A stretch of 34,473 nucleotides of DNA from Planktothricoides sp. SR001 (GTDB lineage Bacteria > Cyanobacteriota > Cyanobacteriia > Cyanobacteriales > Laspinemataceae), in assembly GCF_001276715.1 (NCBI RefSeq), contig NZ_LIUQ01000014.1, forward strand, positions 94,227 through 128,699, read 5' to 3'. The stretch's first letter is position 1; each line of letters begins with the position of its first letter. Below, in pieces: positions 1 through 7,734 of the stretch. The translations under genes were made by a program, and so were the position numbers. The notes below the pieces were generated by a model. That model was not told where the DNA came from, did no database searches, and worked only from the letters and a program-made list of their open reading frames with translations.

Positions 1-46
1 TATTGCCCGCAATGCTTCGCCCCTACCAAACAGGAATCCTCCTATT

Positions 47-74
47 TGATATCATTATTTGAGATAATTATTGA
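47..74. promoter_or_regulatory. Possible Fur/Zur-type operator upstream of metal permease
   Basis: An AT-rich, partly palindromic stretch with GATAAT-like hexamers lies about 20 bases before the most likely start codon of the metal permease. Fur-family operators of cyanobacteria are built from such hexamers. The match is loose and the symmetry is imperfect, so this is only a candidate. It would imply that the permease can be transcribed from its own metal-responsive promoter. Confidence 0.22.
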
Positions 75-95
75 TTGAGTCAATATCGATTTTTT

Positions 96-983
96 ATGTG
101 GGAACTATTAAGCGAACCTTTACAATATGCTTTTATGCAGCGATCGCTGGCGATCGCGATTTTAGTGGGTTTAATTTGTGCGGTTGTCGGTAGCTATTTA
201 ATGGTGCAACGGTTAGCCTTACTCGGTGATGCTATTAGTCACTCCGTACTCCCAGGATTAGCGATCGCCTTTCTTCTCGGTGGCAATATTTTTATCGGCG
301 CCTTTATTGCCGGGGTGCTAAGTACGGTCATTATTGCCTGGATTCATACACGATCGCCCATCAAAGAAGACGCGGCGATGGGCATAGTTTTGTCGGGATT
401 TTTTGCCCTGGGAATTACTCTGATTACGGCGATCCAAAAACAGAATAAAATTGACCTCAACCATTTTTTATTTGGCAATATTTTAGGAGTCACTGCTGAC
501 GAAGTCCGCGATACTGCCATCATCACCATTGTAGTTTTATTAGTCGTGATTTTTCTCTACAAAGAACTCTTATTTTACACCTTCGATCCATTGGGGGCTG
601 AATCCGCCGGATTGCCCGTCAATCTACTCAACTTTGGTCTAATGGTGCTGATTGCTTTAACCGTAGTTGCCAGCATGAAAACCGTCGGCGTTATCCTAGT
701 TTTATCATTACTCATTACTCCGGCTGCCACCGCTTATTTATTAGTCAAACAACTGCATCAAGTAATGATTTTAGGAGCAGTCATTGGCATTATTTCCAGT
801 ATCAGTGGAATGTACCTGAGTTATTACTTGAATCTCCCCTCTGGGCCAGCCATTGTATTAGTAGCTTCTAGTTTCTTTATCTTATCTTTATTCTTTAGTC
901 CCCGTCACGGCATTTTCACTCACCGTCAAACAAATCCTAGGGAATTTGCCATCTGGAGAGAAATCAAAAATTTTTGGAAATAA
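96..983 (+). CDS. Metal (Zn/Mn/Fe) ABC transporter permease, ABC-3 family
   Basis: This is the membrane subunit of a ZnuB/MntB-type ABC importer that takes up zinc, manganese or iron across the inner membrane. The protein is strongly hydrophobic, with about eight to nine membrane segments, and carries the family signature VGSYLMVQRLALLGDAISHS near the N-terminus. The length of 295 residues is normal. A TTG seven codons upstream (position 75) is also open, but ATG at 96 gives the N-terminus usual for the family (MWELL followed by EPLQYAFMQR). The ATPase and solute-binding partners are not in the window and probably lie to the left. The metal cannot be told from the sequence. Family assignment is firm. 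Confidence 0.9.
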   Translation: MWELLSEPLQYAFMQRSLAIAILVGLICAVVGSYLMVQRLALLGDAISHSVLPGLAIAFLLGGNIFIGAFIAGVLSTVIIAWIHTRSPIKEDAAMGIVLSGFFALGITLITAIQKQNKIDLNHFLFGNILGVTADEVRDTAIITIVVLLVVIFLYKELLFYTFDPLGAESAGLPVNLLNFGLMVLIALTVVASMKTVGVILVLSLLITPAATAYLLVKQLHQVMILGAVIGIISSISGMYLSYYLNLPSGPAIVLVASSFFILSLFFSPRHGIFTHRQTNPREFAIWREIKNFWK

Positions 984-1561
984 GTCCCCCGATCTCCCTT
1001 CCCCTCTTGGACGTAGCAACACTAATCTTTTAAGCCGCAAGCATTGCGGGCGCAAGTAGGGGCGATCCGATCCGCGATCCCCGCGCCCCTACATGACATA
1101 ACGATTTTTCCTACAGGGGTTTTCACGCCCTACAAGATCGGCTCTTTGGATCCACTTCATCCCCGATTCACTTGACACTTTTTCGCAACTACCTTGATTT
1201 AACTTTATTTAAACTTATTGAAAAATATTACCGATAACTGAGGGCGGTTGAAAGCCGAATCGATATGTAACTTCACCAACCCCGAAGCGGTGGGTCGGGT
1301 CGATCGCCCATCGATCGCTTGCTAAAACCCTGATAAAACAAAGCTTTTACGCTTATTTGGGGACGCTGGGCAGGTCAGCGATCGCCGTTTATCTGAGCCA
1401 AAAGGCGATCGGGGCAGAGCATAATCGCCAAAATCTTAACAAAACTTAATAAATTTTTATTGATAAAGATTGTAGACTAAAGTGACTTATTAATAAAAAT
1501 AGTCAATAAGCTTTTGTCTGCTTGAATTGATTAACCCATTCTGTAACCCATCTTGTAACCC
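984..1561. other. Non-coding region before isiA, with hairpin repeat
   Basis: This 578-base stretch has no credible gene. It holds an interspersed hairpin (1056-1092; arms GTAGGGGCG and CGCCCCTAC) and two HIP1-related sites. An AT-rich section at 1430-1510 is the natural place for the isiA promoter. I could not point to a convincing Fur box or sigma-70 promoter there. Confidence 0.5.
1056..1092. repeat. Interspersed hairpin repeat (GTAGGGGCG type)
   Basis: The outer arms GTAGGGGCG and CGCCCCTAC are perfectly complementary, and a GC-rich centre containing two GATCCG-like words lies between them. The same GTAGGGGCG word occurs near 17087 and 34313, and related words at 4-25 and 6055, so it belongs to a dispersed repeat family. 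It may also act as a terminator downstream of the metal permease. Confidence 0.6.
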
Positions 1562-2585
1562 ATGCAAACTTACGACAATCCAACGGTGAAATATGACTGG
1601 TGGGCTGGTAACGCCCGGTTCGCCGACAAAAGCGGCTTATTCATTGCCGCTCACGTTGCCCAAGCGGCGCTGATTACCTTCTGGGCGGGTGCATTTACCT
1701 TGTTTGAAATTTCCTGGTTTGACCCCACCCTACCCATGAGCGAACAAGGACTAATATTGCTTCCCCACCTAGCAACCCTGGGTCTGGGTGTTGGGGATGG
1801 CGGCAAAATCGTGGACACCTACCCCTACTTTGTCGGAGGTACAGTTCACCTGATTTCCTCAGCGGTACTCGGTGCGGGGGCCTTGTTTCACATTCTCAAA
1901 GCACCCGAAGACCTGAAAACTGCCTCCGGTCAAGCCAAAAAGTTTCACTTTGACTGGAACGATCCCAAACAATTGGGGCTGATTTTGGGGCATCATTTAC
2001 TGTTTTTAGGCATGGGCGCTTTATTGTTAGTAGCCAAAGCCATGTATTGGGACGGACTTTATGATGCGGCAACTCAAACCCTGCGCGTGGTGACAGAACC
2101 AACTCTCAATCCATTTGTGATTTATGGCTATCAAACTCACTTTGCCAGTATTGATAATTTAGAAGACCTGGTGGGCGGTCACATTTATGTAGGCGTGATG
2201 CTCATTGGTGGGGGAATTTGGCATATCTTAGTTCCGCCAATGGGCAAAGAAAGTCTTAACTTTCTCCGGGGAAGCAATTCTTTCTTACTCATTAGGTGGC
2301 ATTGCCTTAGCTGGTTTTGTAGCCGCTTATTTCTGTGCCGTTAATACCCTCGCCTATCCGGTGGAATTTTACGGTCCAGTGTTAGAAGTAAAAATGGGAA
2401 TTACTCCCTATTTTGCCGATACGGTTAACTTACCTTTGGGCGAACATACTCCTCGTGCATGGTTAGCCAACGCTCACTTTTTCCTCGCATTTTTCTTCTT
2501 GCAAGGACATTTGTGGCACGCTATCAGAGCAATGGGGTTTGATTTCAAGCGAGTAGAAAAAGCTTTGAATTCTGTGGAAGTTTAA
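1562..2585 (+). pseudogene. isiA: isiA: iron-stress chlorophyll-binding protein CP43', frameshifted
   Basis: IsiA is a six-helix chlorophyll a antenna protein of the CP43/Pcb family. It is made under iron starvation and forms rings around photosystem I in the thylakoid. Reading from ATG 1562, the sequence matches IsiA (start [20 protein letters not shown], His-rich helices, [18 protein letters not shown]). At about 2261-2265 one extra base moves the frame, and this reading ends at 2344 with a nonsense tail. In the +1 frame the normal sequence continues at 2265 ([18 protein letters not shown]), ending at 2585 with the usual [18 protein letters not shown]. Restored length is about 341 residues, as expected. 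As written, the product would lose its last helix and C-terminus. A sequencing indel is possible, but isiB in the same locus is also broken. Confidence 0.9.
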
Positions 2586-2610
2586 TTCTTAGGAATTACA
2601 TGATTCCAGC

Positions 2611-2694
2611 AACCCGGTTGATTGGGTAGCTATGGATGCCAGCCATAAGTTTCCTAAATTTTCCTAGAGTTTCCTAGATACAAAACCGGGTTTT
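2611..2694. repeat. AACCGGGTT-type repeat pair with TTTCCTA repeats
   Basis: AACCCGGTT (2611) and AAAACCGGGTTTT (2682) bracket a stretch with three TTTCCTA/TTTCCTAG words. This belongs to the dispersed AAACCGGGTTT family also seen at 3661, 11186, 19137 and 20645. It lies between the isiA end and the next small gene, and could fold into a hairpin in the transcript. Confidence 0.55.
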
Positions 2695-2723
2695 CTCAAC
2701 CGCTCCTCACACTATTTTTAGTT

Positions 2724-2894
2724 ATGAACTGTCCTTGTTGTTCGGGAAAAGTCCTCCGGCATATCGGTCGCAATGGTTTGTACTGGTATTGCCCAAGTTG
2801 TCGCCAAACTATGCCAGTTTCCGAAGAAGTTAATCGGCTGTTTTTGCAGCCGGAGGTTTGCTCAAAATCAAGTCCTCAAGTTTATATGTTCTGA
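2724..2894 (+). CDS. Small zinc-ribbon protein in the isi locus
   Basis: This 56-residue ORF starts at ATG 2724. It has two CxxC-type pairs, NCPCC near residues 2-6 and YCPSC near residues 22-26, with a short basic and aromatic stretch between them (GRNGLYWY). The pattern is that of a one-zinc ribbon. Comparable small CPCC...CxxC ORFs are, to my recollection, common in cyanobacteria. The function is unknown. It lies in the same direction between isiA and isiB and is the only intact frame of the three, which argues that it is a real gene. A last cysteine (about residue 46) is outside the ribbon. No strong ribosome binding site is seen. Confidence 0.62.
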   Translation: MNCPCCSGKVLRHIGRNGLYWYCPSCRQTMPVSEEVNRLFLQPEVCSKSSPQVYMF

Positions 2895-3094
2895 TGAAGC
2901 CAAGATTATCGCTGCAAGCGATTGAACAATGACAGAAATAAAAGCACCGATTCTAGACGTAGGTAAAATGAGCATTTTTTTGCCTAAAACATATAGCTTT
3001 TAATGATTTTTTGGCCAAATTATTTAGAGATATTAGCAAAAAATACTCATAACCCTAAAGCGCTGACTAAGAAGGATTAATCTAGGAGAAAAGT

Positions 3095-3607
3095 ATGGCA
3101 AAAGTTGGTTGATTTTATGGAACCCAAACGGGAAATACCGAAACGATCGCGGAAATGATTCACAAAGAACTGGGTGGCGATAGCGTTGTTGCTTTGCACG
3201 ATATTTCTGAGGCAGAAACCAGCGATTTTGGGGATTACGATCGCATTATTATTGGCTGCCCAACTTGGAATGTGGGAGAACTTCAATCTGATTGGGAAAG
3301 CTTCTAGGATGAATTAGACAGCATTGATTTTATTGGCAAGAAAGTGGCCTATTTTGGCGCTGGCGATCAAATAGGATATGCGGATAATTTTCAAGATGCC
3401 ATGGGAATTCTCGAAGAAAAAATTACCTCCCTTGGGGGGCAAACCGTGGGTTATTGGCCGACAGATGACTATGATTTTACCGAGTCGAAAGCAGTTAAAA
3501 ATGGTAAGTTTGTCGGCTTGGCGATCGATGAAGATAATCAGTCAGATATGACCGGTCTCCGCGTGAAATATTGGGTGGATCGACTAAAACAAGAGTTTGG
3601 CTTGTAA
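3095..3607 (+). pseudogene. isiB: isiB: flavodoxin with two in-frame stop codons
   Basis: Flavodoxin is the FMN electron carrier that replaces ferredoxin under iron limitation. The frame from ATG 3095, preceded by the good ribosome binding site AGGAGAA, gives a full 170-residue flavodoxin: FYGTQTGNTETIAEM (phosphate-binding loop), IIIGCPTWNVGELQSDW (FMN loop), and an intact C-terminal half ending KQEFGL. Codon 6 is TGA (3110-3112), where the family has a hydrophobic residue such as Leu. Codon 71 is TAG (3305-3307), in the conserved F-Y-D-E-L-D context, where Tyr is expected. No frameshift is present. The gene cannot make flavodoxin without readthrough of two different stops. Together with the broken isiA this marks a dead iron-stress operon. 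Confidence 0.92.
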
Positions 3608-3660
3608 AGGTTTCTGTCTTTCCTTAAAAAGACGGGGAATTGATAATTAAGGATTTACTC

Positions 3661-3694
3661 GGAAACCGGGTTTCCCAAAAAAACTCGGTTTCTA
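3661..3694. repeat. AAACCGGGTTT inverted repeat
   Basis: GGAAACCGGGTTTCC is followed after a few bases by AACTCGGTTTCT, giving a hairpin-capable pair between isiB and the hydrolase gene. It is one of about five such loci in the window and may serve as a transcription terminator after isiB. Confidence 0.5.
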
Positions 3695-4021
3695 TTCCTA
3701 GCCTGTCACAATCGAGAAAATTTATTACAAATCAAAAGGAGGTTTTCCTATGTCTTTATCACCGGATGCACTGTGGATTAATGTTAGCCCCGCGTTAGAA
3801 AAATTCAATCGCCCGCTATTAAAGCAGTTATCGGCACAAACCGCGATCGCTAAATGGGAATATAGTCAAACTCCCGACGAACCCACGTCTTTAGAAATTG
3901 CTGTAGATTTACTCCATGATTATTTAAAAGATCGCCAACAGCCAATTCATTTACTCGGACATAGTACCAGCGGACTATTAGGATTAATGTACGCCCGTCG
4001 CTATCCAGAAAAAGTGCGATC

Positions 4022-4045
4022 GCGTAGCGTTGCGGATGCAACATC
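4022..4045 (-). repeat. Single inverted copy of the 24-bp repeat unit
   Basis: This is an exact reverse complement of the unit that forms the tandem array at 4377-4544. It sits in phase inside the hydrolase frame directly beside a GCGATCGC-like site, between V-R and L-T-L-L of the expected protein. It shows that the unit exists as a single mobile or copied element as well as in arrays. Confidence 0.85.
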
Positions 4046-4376
4046 GCTCACACTTCTCTCTGTCGGAGTGCATCCTGCGGTTGATTGGCAAGCCCATTAT
4101 TACGCACAACTCCAAGTCTTGCCTTGTTCTCGGTAAATCATTTTAGCCCGAATGGTTTACAACTTATTTGGCAAGCAATCTCATGTCGTTACCAAAGAAA
4201 TCATCAAAATATTAGAAAACGATCTAATGAGTTCTTTATCACCTCATAGTTTATATCAAAGATTTAGTATGTTTCCGGGCAATGCACCAGTTCCTATGTT
4301 AATTTGTGGCAGTGATAACGATTTCGTGGTTGACTCTAATTTATTGCATGGATGGCAGCCTTGGTTAAAAGAAGGC

Positions 4377-4544
4377 GATATTGCATCCGCAACGCTACGC
4401 GATGTTGCATCCGCAACGGTTCGCGATGTTGCATCCGCAACGGTTCGCGATGTTGCATCCGCAACGCTACGCGATGTTGCATCCGCAACGGTTCGCGATG
4501 TTGCATCCGCAACGCTACGCGATGTTGCATCCGCAACGCTACGC
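4377..4544 (+). repeat. Tandem array, seven 24-bp units, in coding frame
   Basis: Seven contiguous 24-base units, of the form GATGTTGCATCCGCAACGCT followed by ACGC, differ only in CTA versus GTT near the end and in one base of the first unit. Each unit contains the hairpin GTTGC-ATCC-GCAAC. The array is exactly 168 bases, so it does not disturb the reading frame and adds 56 residues. All six frames across it are open, which creates several false ORFs. No spacers are present, so it is not a CRISPR array. Confidence 0.95.
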
Positions 4545-4691
4545 GATCGCATATGGTCATGTCCTGGAGGCCGTTACTTTTTTCAGTATTTCCATTCGCA
4601 ACTGGTCAGCGAACAAATTACTAAATTTTGGCAATTGTCCGGTTTATTTCCTAAGCAGCGAAAAAAATATGCCATGTTAGTTAGGGAATAG

Positions 4692-5069
4692 TTTACGCAT
4701 ACATTTTGATTTATTTTGAATTTATGTTCAATTTTTAATTGCTGATTAGCGAGGAAATAACGAAGTAGGTGAACATAATTAATTGCACTTTTCGTTCCCC
4801 TGCGTAAATCTTTGGATTCCCGCATATAGGAAGGATGCATAGGAGAGAGATTCGTAGGAGAGAGAAGAGAGAATATCTTTACTAGGCATCTCTTTACTCT
4901 TTCCTCTTTTCTTCTAATCGGGTCTGTGGTGAATTTATTTCTGCCCGTAAACTTATATCTTTATGCCAATTTTTTTTCTATTTAATCGGCTTAATCGGCT
5001 AATAATTTAAGAAATTATTGCTGCAATTGCGAGATTAATTTGGGCGCAAGCATTGCGCCTCTACGGTTT
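4692..5069. other. Non-coding region between hydrolase and queG
   Basis: This 378-base stretch holds no supported gene. I see AGGAGAGAGA repeated near 4838-4870, a duplicated TTAATCGGC word near 4984 and a GCGCAAGCATTGCGC repeat word near 5044. The two flanking genes converge here. Confidence 0.5.
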
Positions 5070-6011
5070 TTAACCTTCACAATTTCCCAAATTAGCCCTA
5101 GCATTCCGCCGCCACATTTCGGGTTTAATCCGCCGCAAAGCCGAAGCGGGAAAACGCCGATTCCATTCGTCTTCTGATAACTCTGCCAGTTCTGCCAAAG
5201 TCGGGGCAAGATTCTCTGGATAAGGCTCAAATTCTTTCACATCTGTAGGCTGGGCAAACCGTTGATTCCAGGGACAAACATCTTGACAAATATCACAACC
5301 GGCTACCCATCCTTGTAAATTAGACTTAATTTCATCCGGTAAATCTTCTGCCCGGTTTTCAATCGTATGATAGGCAATACAACGGTTAGCATCAACCACA
5401 AAAGGCTTAACAATAGCCTGAGTAGGACAAGCTTCAAGGCAGCGATTACAAGTGCCACAATGTTGGGTATGGGCGCGATCGCCTGTTAATTTCAGATTCG
5501 TCAAAACCTCCCCCAAAAACACCCAAGATCCATACTCACGAGTAATCAAATTCCCATTTTTAGCAATCCAACCCAGACCAGCTTGTTGCGCCCAAAACTT
5601 ATCAGAAATTGGCCCTGTATCCGCATAATAACGGGCTTTAATTCCGGGGGCTTGTGCCTCTAACCAAAGAGAAAAAGCTTTCAATTTTTTATCCAATACC
5701 CGATGATAATCTCTGCCCCAACCATAGCGAGAAATTTTGGCAATTTTTGGCTCGTCAGAATGTTGATATGGGGTATAATAATTTAATGCCACAGAAATCA
5801 CCGATTCTACATCGGGCATCACTTGACGAATATCTTGGCGTTTGGGATTAGCCATCCATTGCATATCTGCTTGATAGCCATAATTTAACCAGGATTGTAA
5901 ATGGCTAACTGCTGAGGAATCAGCCTCATCTACTAGAGAAATGCCCACTTTATGAAAGCCAAATTCTTGGGCTTTTTGTTTAATTTGGTTACTGGTAATT
6001 GGATAATTCAT
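5070..6011 (-). CDS. queG: Epoxyqueuosine reductase QueG
   Basis: QueG reduces epoxyqueuosine to queuosine in tRNA, the last step of making this wobble-position base. It is a cytoplasmic cobalamin and iron-sulfur enzyme. The 313-residue protein has the family's N-terminal domain with Asp131 in YYADTGP (the proposed catalytic acid), and two 4Fe-4S motifs: C185-x2-C188-x2-C191-x3-C195P, and C239-x2-C242-x3-C246P together with C211. Length is close to normal; some homologues carry an extra C-terminal HEAT-like repeat that is absent here. The gene is monocistronic. Its first codons and upstream region have a relic copy at 13703-13760. Assignment is firm. Confidence 0.95.
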   Translation of the reverse strand: MNYPITSNQIKQKAQEFGFHKVGISLVDEADSSAVSHLQSWLNYGYQADMQWMANPKRQDIRQVMPDVESVISVALNYYTPYQHSDEPKIAKISRYGWGRDYHRVLDKKLKAFSLWLEAQAPGIKARYYADTGPISDKFWAQQAGLGWIAKNGNLITREYGSWVFLGEVLTNLKLTGDRAHTQHCGTCNRCLEACPTQAIVKPFVVDANRCIAYHTIENRAEDLPDEIKSNLQGWVAGCDICQDVCPWNQRFAQPTDVKEFEPYPENLAPTLAELAELSEDEWNRRFPASALRRIKPEMWRRNARANLGNCEG

Positions 6012-6059
6012 GCATGGAATAATCTTGATTTAATGATATAATATTTGCAGGGGCGGTAG

Positions 6060-6126
6060 GGGCGAAGCATTCGGGCGATTAATTTCGGGGTAAAAACAAA
6101 TAATTTATTACCCGAATGCTTCGCCC
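6060..6126. repeat. Large hairpin with 16-bp perfect arms upstream of queG
   Basis: GGGCGAAGCATTCGGG (6060-6075) and CCCGAATGCTTCGCCC (6111-6126) are perfect inverted repeats around a 35-base AT-rich spacer. Related GAAGC-rich words occur at 4-25 and at 34318-34400. It is probably a dispersed non-autonomous repeat placed between queG and the NB-ARC gene. Confidence 0.75.
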
Positions 6127-6136
6127 TTATCCAGTA

Positions 6137-6164
6137 GTAGGGTGGGCAAAATTGCCCACCCTAC
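6137..6164. repeat. Palindrome family, copy 1 (28 bp)
   Basis: The arms GTAGGGTGGGCAA and TTGCCCACCCTAC are separated by two bases. This is the first of six copies in the window and lies just past the stop codon of the NB-ARC gene, where it could terminate transcription. Confidence 0.85.
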
Positions 6165-6170
6165 AGGCAG

Positions 6171-7547
6171 TTATTTTTCCCCAGTGATTCTCAAATATGC
6201 CCGAATCACATTAGATAAATCAAGCAACACCTTTTCTCCTGCTATGATGTTGATTAAATAACGTCGCTTCAAAGATTGCAATCCGTTAATCAGCGCAATT
6301 GGTGACAGGTCTAAACCTTGCTTTAATTCTTCCTTAGATATCGGCTTATCCCATTGGCTTAATTTTAACATAATCTGTTCTTCTATCGGGGATAATCGCT
6401 GGAAAAAATCCTTAATTTGTAATTGAGTATCAACGGGGATAATTAGGCAATCTTCAGCTAAAAACTCAGACACTTTGCCGCCAAAAACATGGCTGATTAA
6501 ACTAGCAATATCTTTTAAGTAAGCCGGATGTCCTTCATAGGCTGTCATTAAACTTGACAAATTGCGATCGCCTGACAATCCCAGAGATGTAAAAAAATTG
6601 GGATCGGTTAAACCTTTTAATTCTAAATACTTGACTGGTGATAAATTGTCGTTGAAGCTGAACATCTCTTGAGATTGTTCCTGACTCAATAATATCGCAC
6701 AGCTTTGATGTGTAATTTCTCGCAAACTGCTAAACAAAGTTTTATAGTCTTCATATTCGCTTTTATATTCTCCTGCCAATTGTCCAGGGGTAAACAACTC
6801 TTGCACGTCATCCAAGATTAGCAAGCATCTTTGCTGAGATAAAATATTAATTAATTGACTAATGGCGTTGTCAGTAATAATCAGGTTATCTAAATTGCCA
6901 TTTGCACAAATATCTGTAATTATGCTATCTAAAGACCGGGAAAACTTAAGGCTTTTCCAGACCACCACATCAAACTTTTGCAGGTTGAGGTCAACAAACT
7001 TTTTCACTAGGGTAGTTTTCCCAATTCCCGGTAATCCCAAAACCGATATCAAACGAGTATTTTCCTCTAGTACCCAATGGGATAAAGTTTGTAGTTCGGT
7101 TGTGCGATCGCAAAAATAGGCGATACTCGGCGCGATCGCTAAATCCCGATACTCGGTTTTTTTGTTTATTTCCTCTGTCTCAGGGGTTGATGTGCTACTG
7201 GGTTGAATATTGGGATGACACCAAGTAATATGACTGTTGACCAATCCAACAAACTGAGAATTTATTACTCTCTCAATTGTCCAACAAAAATTAGCTCTAG
7301 TTACTTTTTCATCTAACTCTTCAGATAACTGTTTAAATAACCAACGACTGGTATCCCCAATATAGTTTGTATCGTATCCATGTTCGTCGGCAATTTGACT
7401 GTATGTTTTACCTTCCCACAGACCTTTAACCACAGTTTTTTCTAAGTCGTTGAGGTGTTTGCCCGCTTGCTTCTCTACGAGGCGATCGACCAACTGCAAC
7501 ACTTCTGTAATCGTCATACAAACGCTGGTGGTATAGGTTACAGCCAT
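6171..7547 (-). CDS. NB-ARC (STAND) ATPase with N-terminal HTH-like domain
   Basis: This is a STAND-class signalling ATPase of the kind that switches on nucleotide exchange. Residues about 11-110 form a helical domain (HLNDLEKTVVKGLWEGKTYS) of the HTH-like type found at the N-terminus of many cyanobacterial NB-ARC proteins. Residues 171-179 are the P-loop GLPGIGKTT, 241-250 the Walker B stretch CLLILDDVQE, 338-347 the GxP-like EGHPAYLKDI, and 380-458 a winged-helix region. It ends there, without the WD40 or TPR sensor repeats that usually follow, so it is a short form. ATG at 7517 (Met11) is an alternative start. The next gene pair is divergent, with 187 bases between. Role in defence or regulation is inference. 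Confidence 0.85.
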   Translation of the reverse strand: MAVTYTTSVCMTITEVLQLVDRLVEKQAGKHLNDLEKTVVKGLWEGKTYSQIADEHGYDTNYIGDTSRWLFKQLSEELDEKVTRANFCWTIERVINSQFVGLVNSHITWCHPNIQPSSTSTPETEEINKKTEYRDLAIAPSIAYFCDRTTELQTLSHWVLEENTRLISVLGLPGIGKTTLVKKFVDLNLQKFDVVVWKSLKFSRSLDSIITDICANGNLDNLIITDNAISQLINILSQQRCLLILDDVQELFTPGQLAGEYKSEYEDYKTLFSSLREITHQSCAILLSQEQSQEMFSFNDNLSPVKYLELKGLTDPNFFTSLGLSGDRNLSSLMTAYEGHPAYLKDIASLISHVFGGKVSEFLAEDCLIIPVDTQLQIKDFFQRLSPIEEQIMLKLSQWDKPISKEELKQGLDLSPIALINGLQSLKRRYLINIIAGEKVLLDLSNVIRAYLRITGEK

Positions 7548-7566
7548 TATAGCTTACCTTTGCTCC

Positions 7567-7636
7567 AGAAAATCAGGTTTTTTCAGGGGTTTTTGTTACA
7601 TTTTGTTACCAAATTACCTAGAAAATCAGGTTTTTT
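7567..7636. promoter_or_regulatory. Direct repeats in the NB-ARC / membrane-protein intergenic region
   Basis: AGAAAATCAGGTTTTTT occurs twice (7567-7583 and 7620-7636). Between the copies the 10-mer TTTTGTTACA/C is repeated in tandem (7591-7610). They lie in the 187-base gap between divergent genes, so they could be operators or simply duplications. No promoter boxes could be set with confidence. Confidence 0.4.
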
Positions 7637-7734
7637 TCCGATTGCGTGGTTCAGACCGGGGAATTTAAACTCTTTACAGAGGGAACTAAAGTTTCTCATT
7701 GTCAACTGTCAATCTCACGACGGTTAAGTGATTT

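Larger units (their letters stand above)
3750..4691 (+). pseudogene. Alpha/beta hydrolase with in-frame stop and inserted repeats
   Basis: This is an alpha/beta-hydrolase fold protein of unknown substrate, starting after a strong ribosome binding site (AAAGGAGG). It has the nucleophile elbow GHSTSG (Ser72) and, in the second half, PMLICGSDNDFVVD, the usual place of the catalytic acid. One frame runs from 3750 to 4691 (313 codons) but contains TAA at 4134-4136, in the context S-R-stop-I-I-L-A-R, where Gln (CAA) is likely. Two insertions of a 24-base repeat keep the frame: one unit at 4022-4045, read as SVADAT, and seven units at 4377-4544, read as (D-V-A-S-A-T-L/V-R)7. The first half alone lacks the acid and histidine, so activity is unlikely. 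The second half has its own ATG at 4152. Confidence 0.8.

Noticed and set aside
344-529. Minus-strand ORF inside the metal permease
   Set aside because: Shadow of the coding frame on the other strand, with no domain or start signal.
1430-1500. Fur box and IsrR-like antisense RNA at isiA
   Set aside because: The region is AT-rich, but I could not find a clear Fur-box repeat. An antisense RNA cannot be supported from sequence alone.
3110-3307. Recoding of stop codons in isiB (selenocysteine or reassigned stops)
   Set aside because: The sites are ordinary Leu/hydrophobic and Tyr positions, and TGA, TAG and TAA all appear as lesions in the window while normal genes end in them.
4377-4544. CRISPR array
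   Set aside because: Units are contiguous with no unique spacers, they sit in a coding frame, and no cas genes are nearby.
4256-4680. Several ORFs on both strands across the 24-bp array (repeats like MLHPQRYA or SRSVADAT)
   Set aside because: They exist because the 24-base unit is open in all frames. Only the + frame that joins hydrolase sequence on both sides is meaningful.
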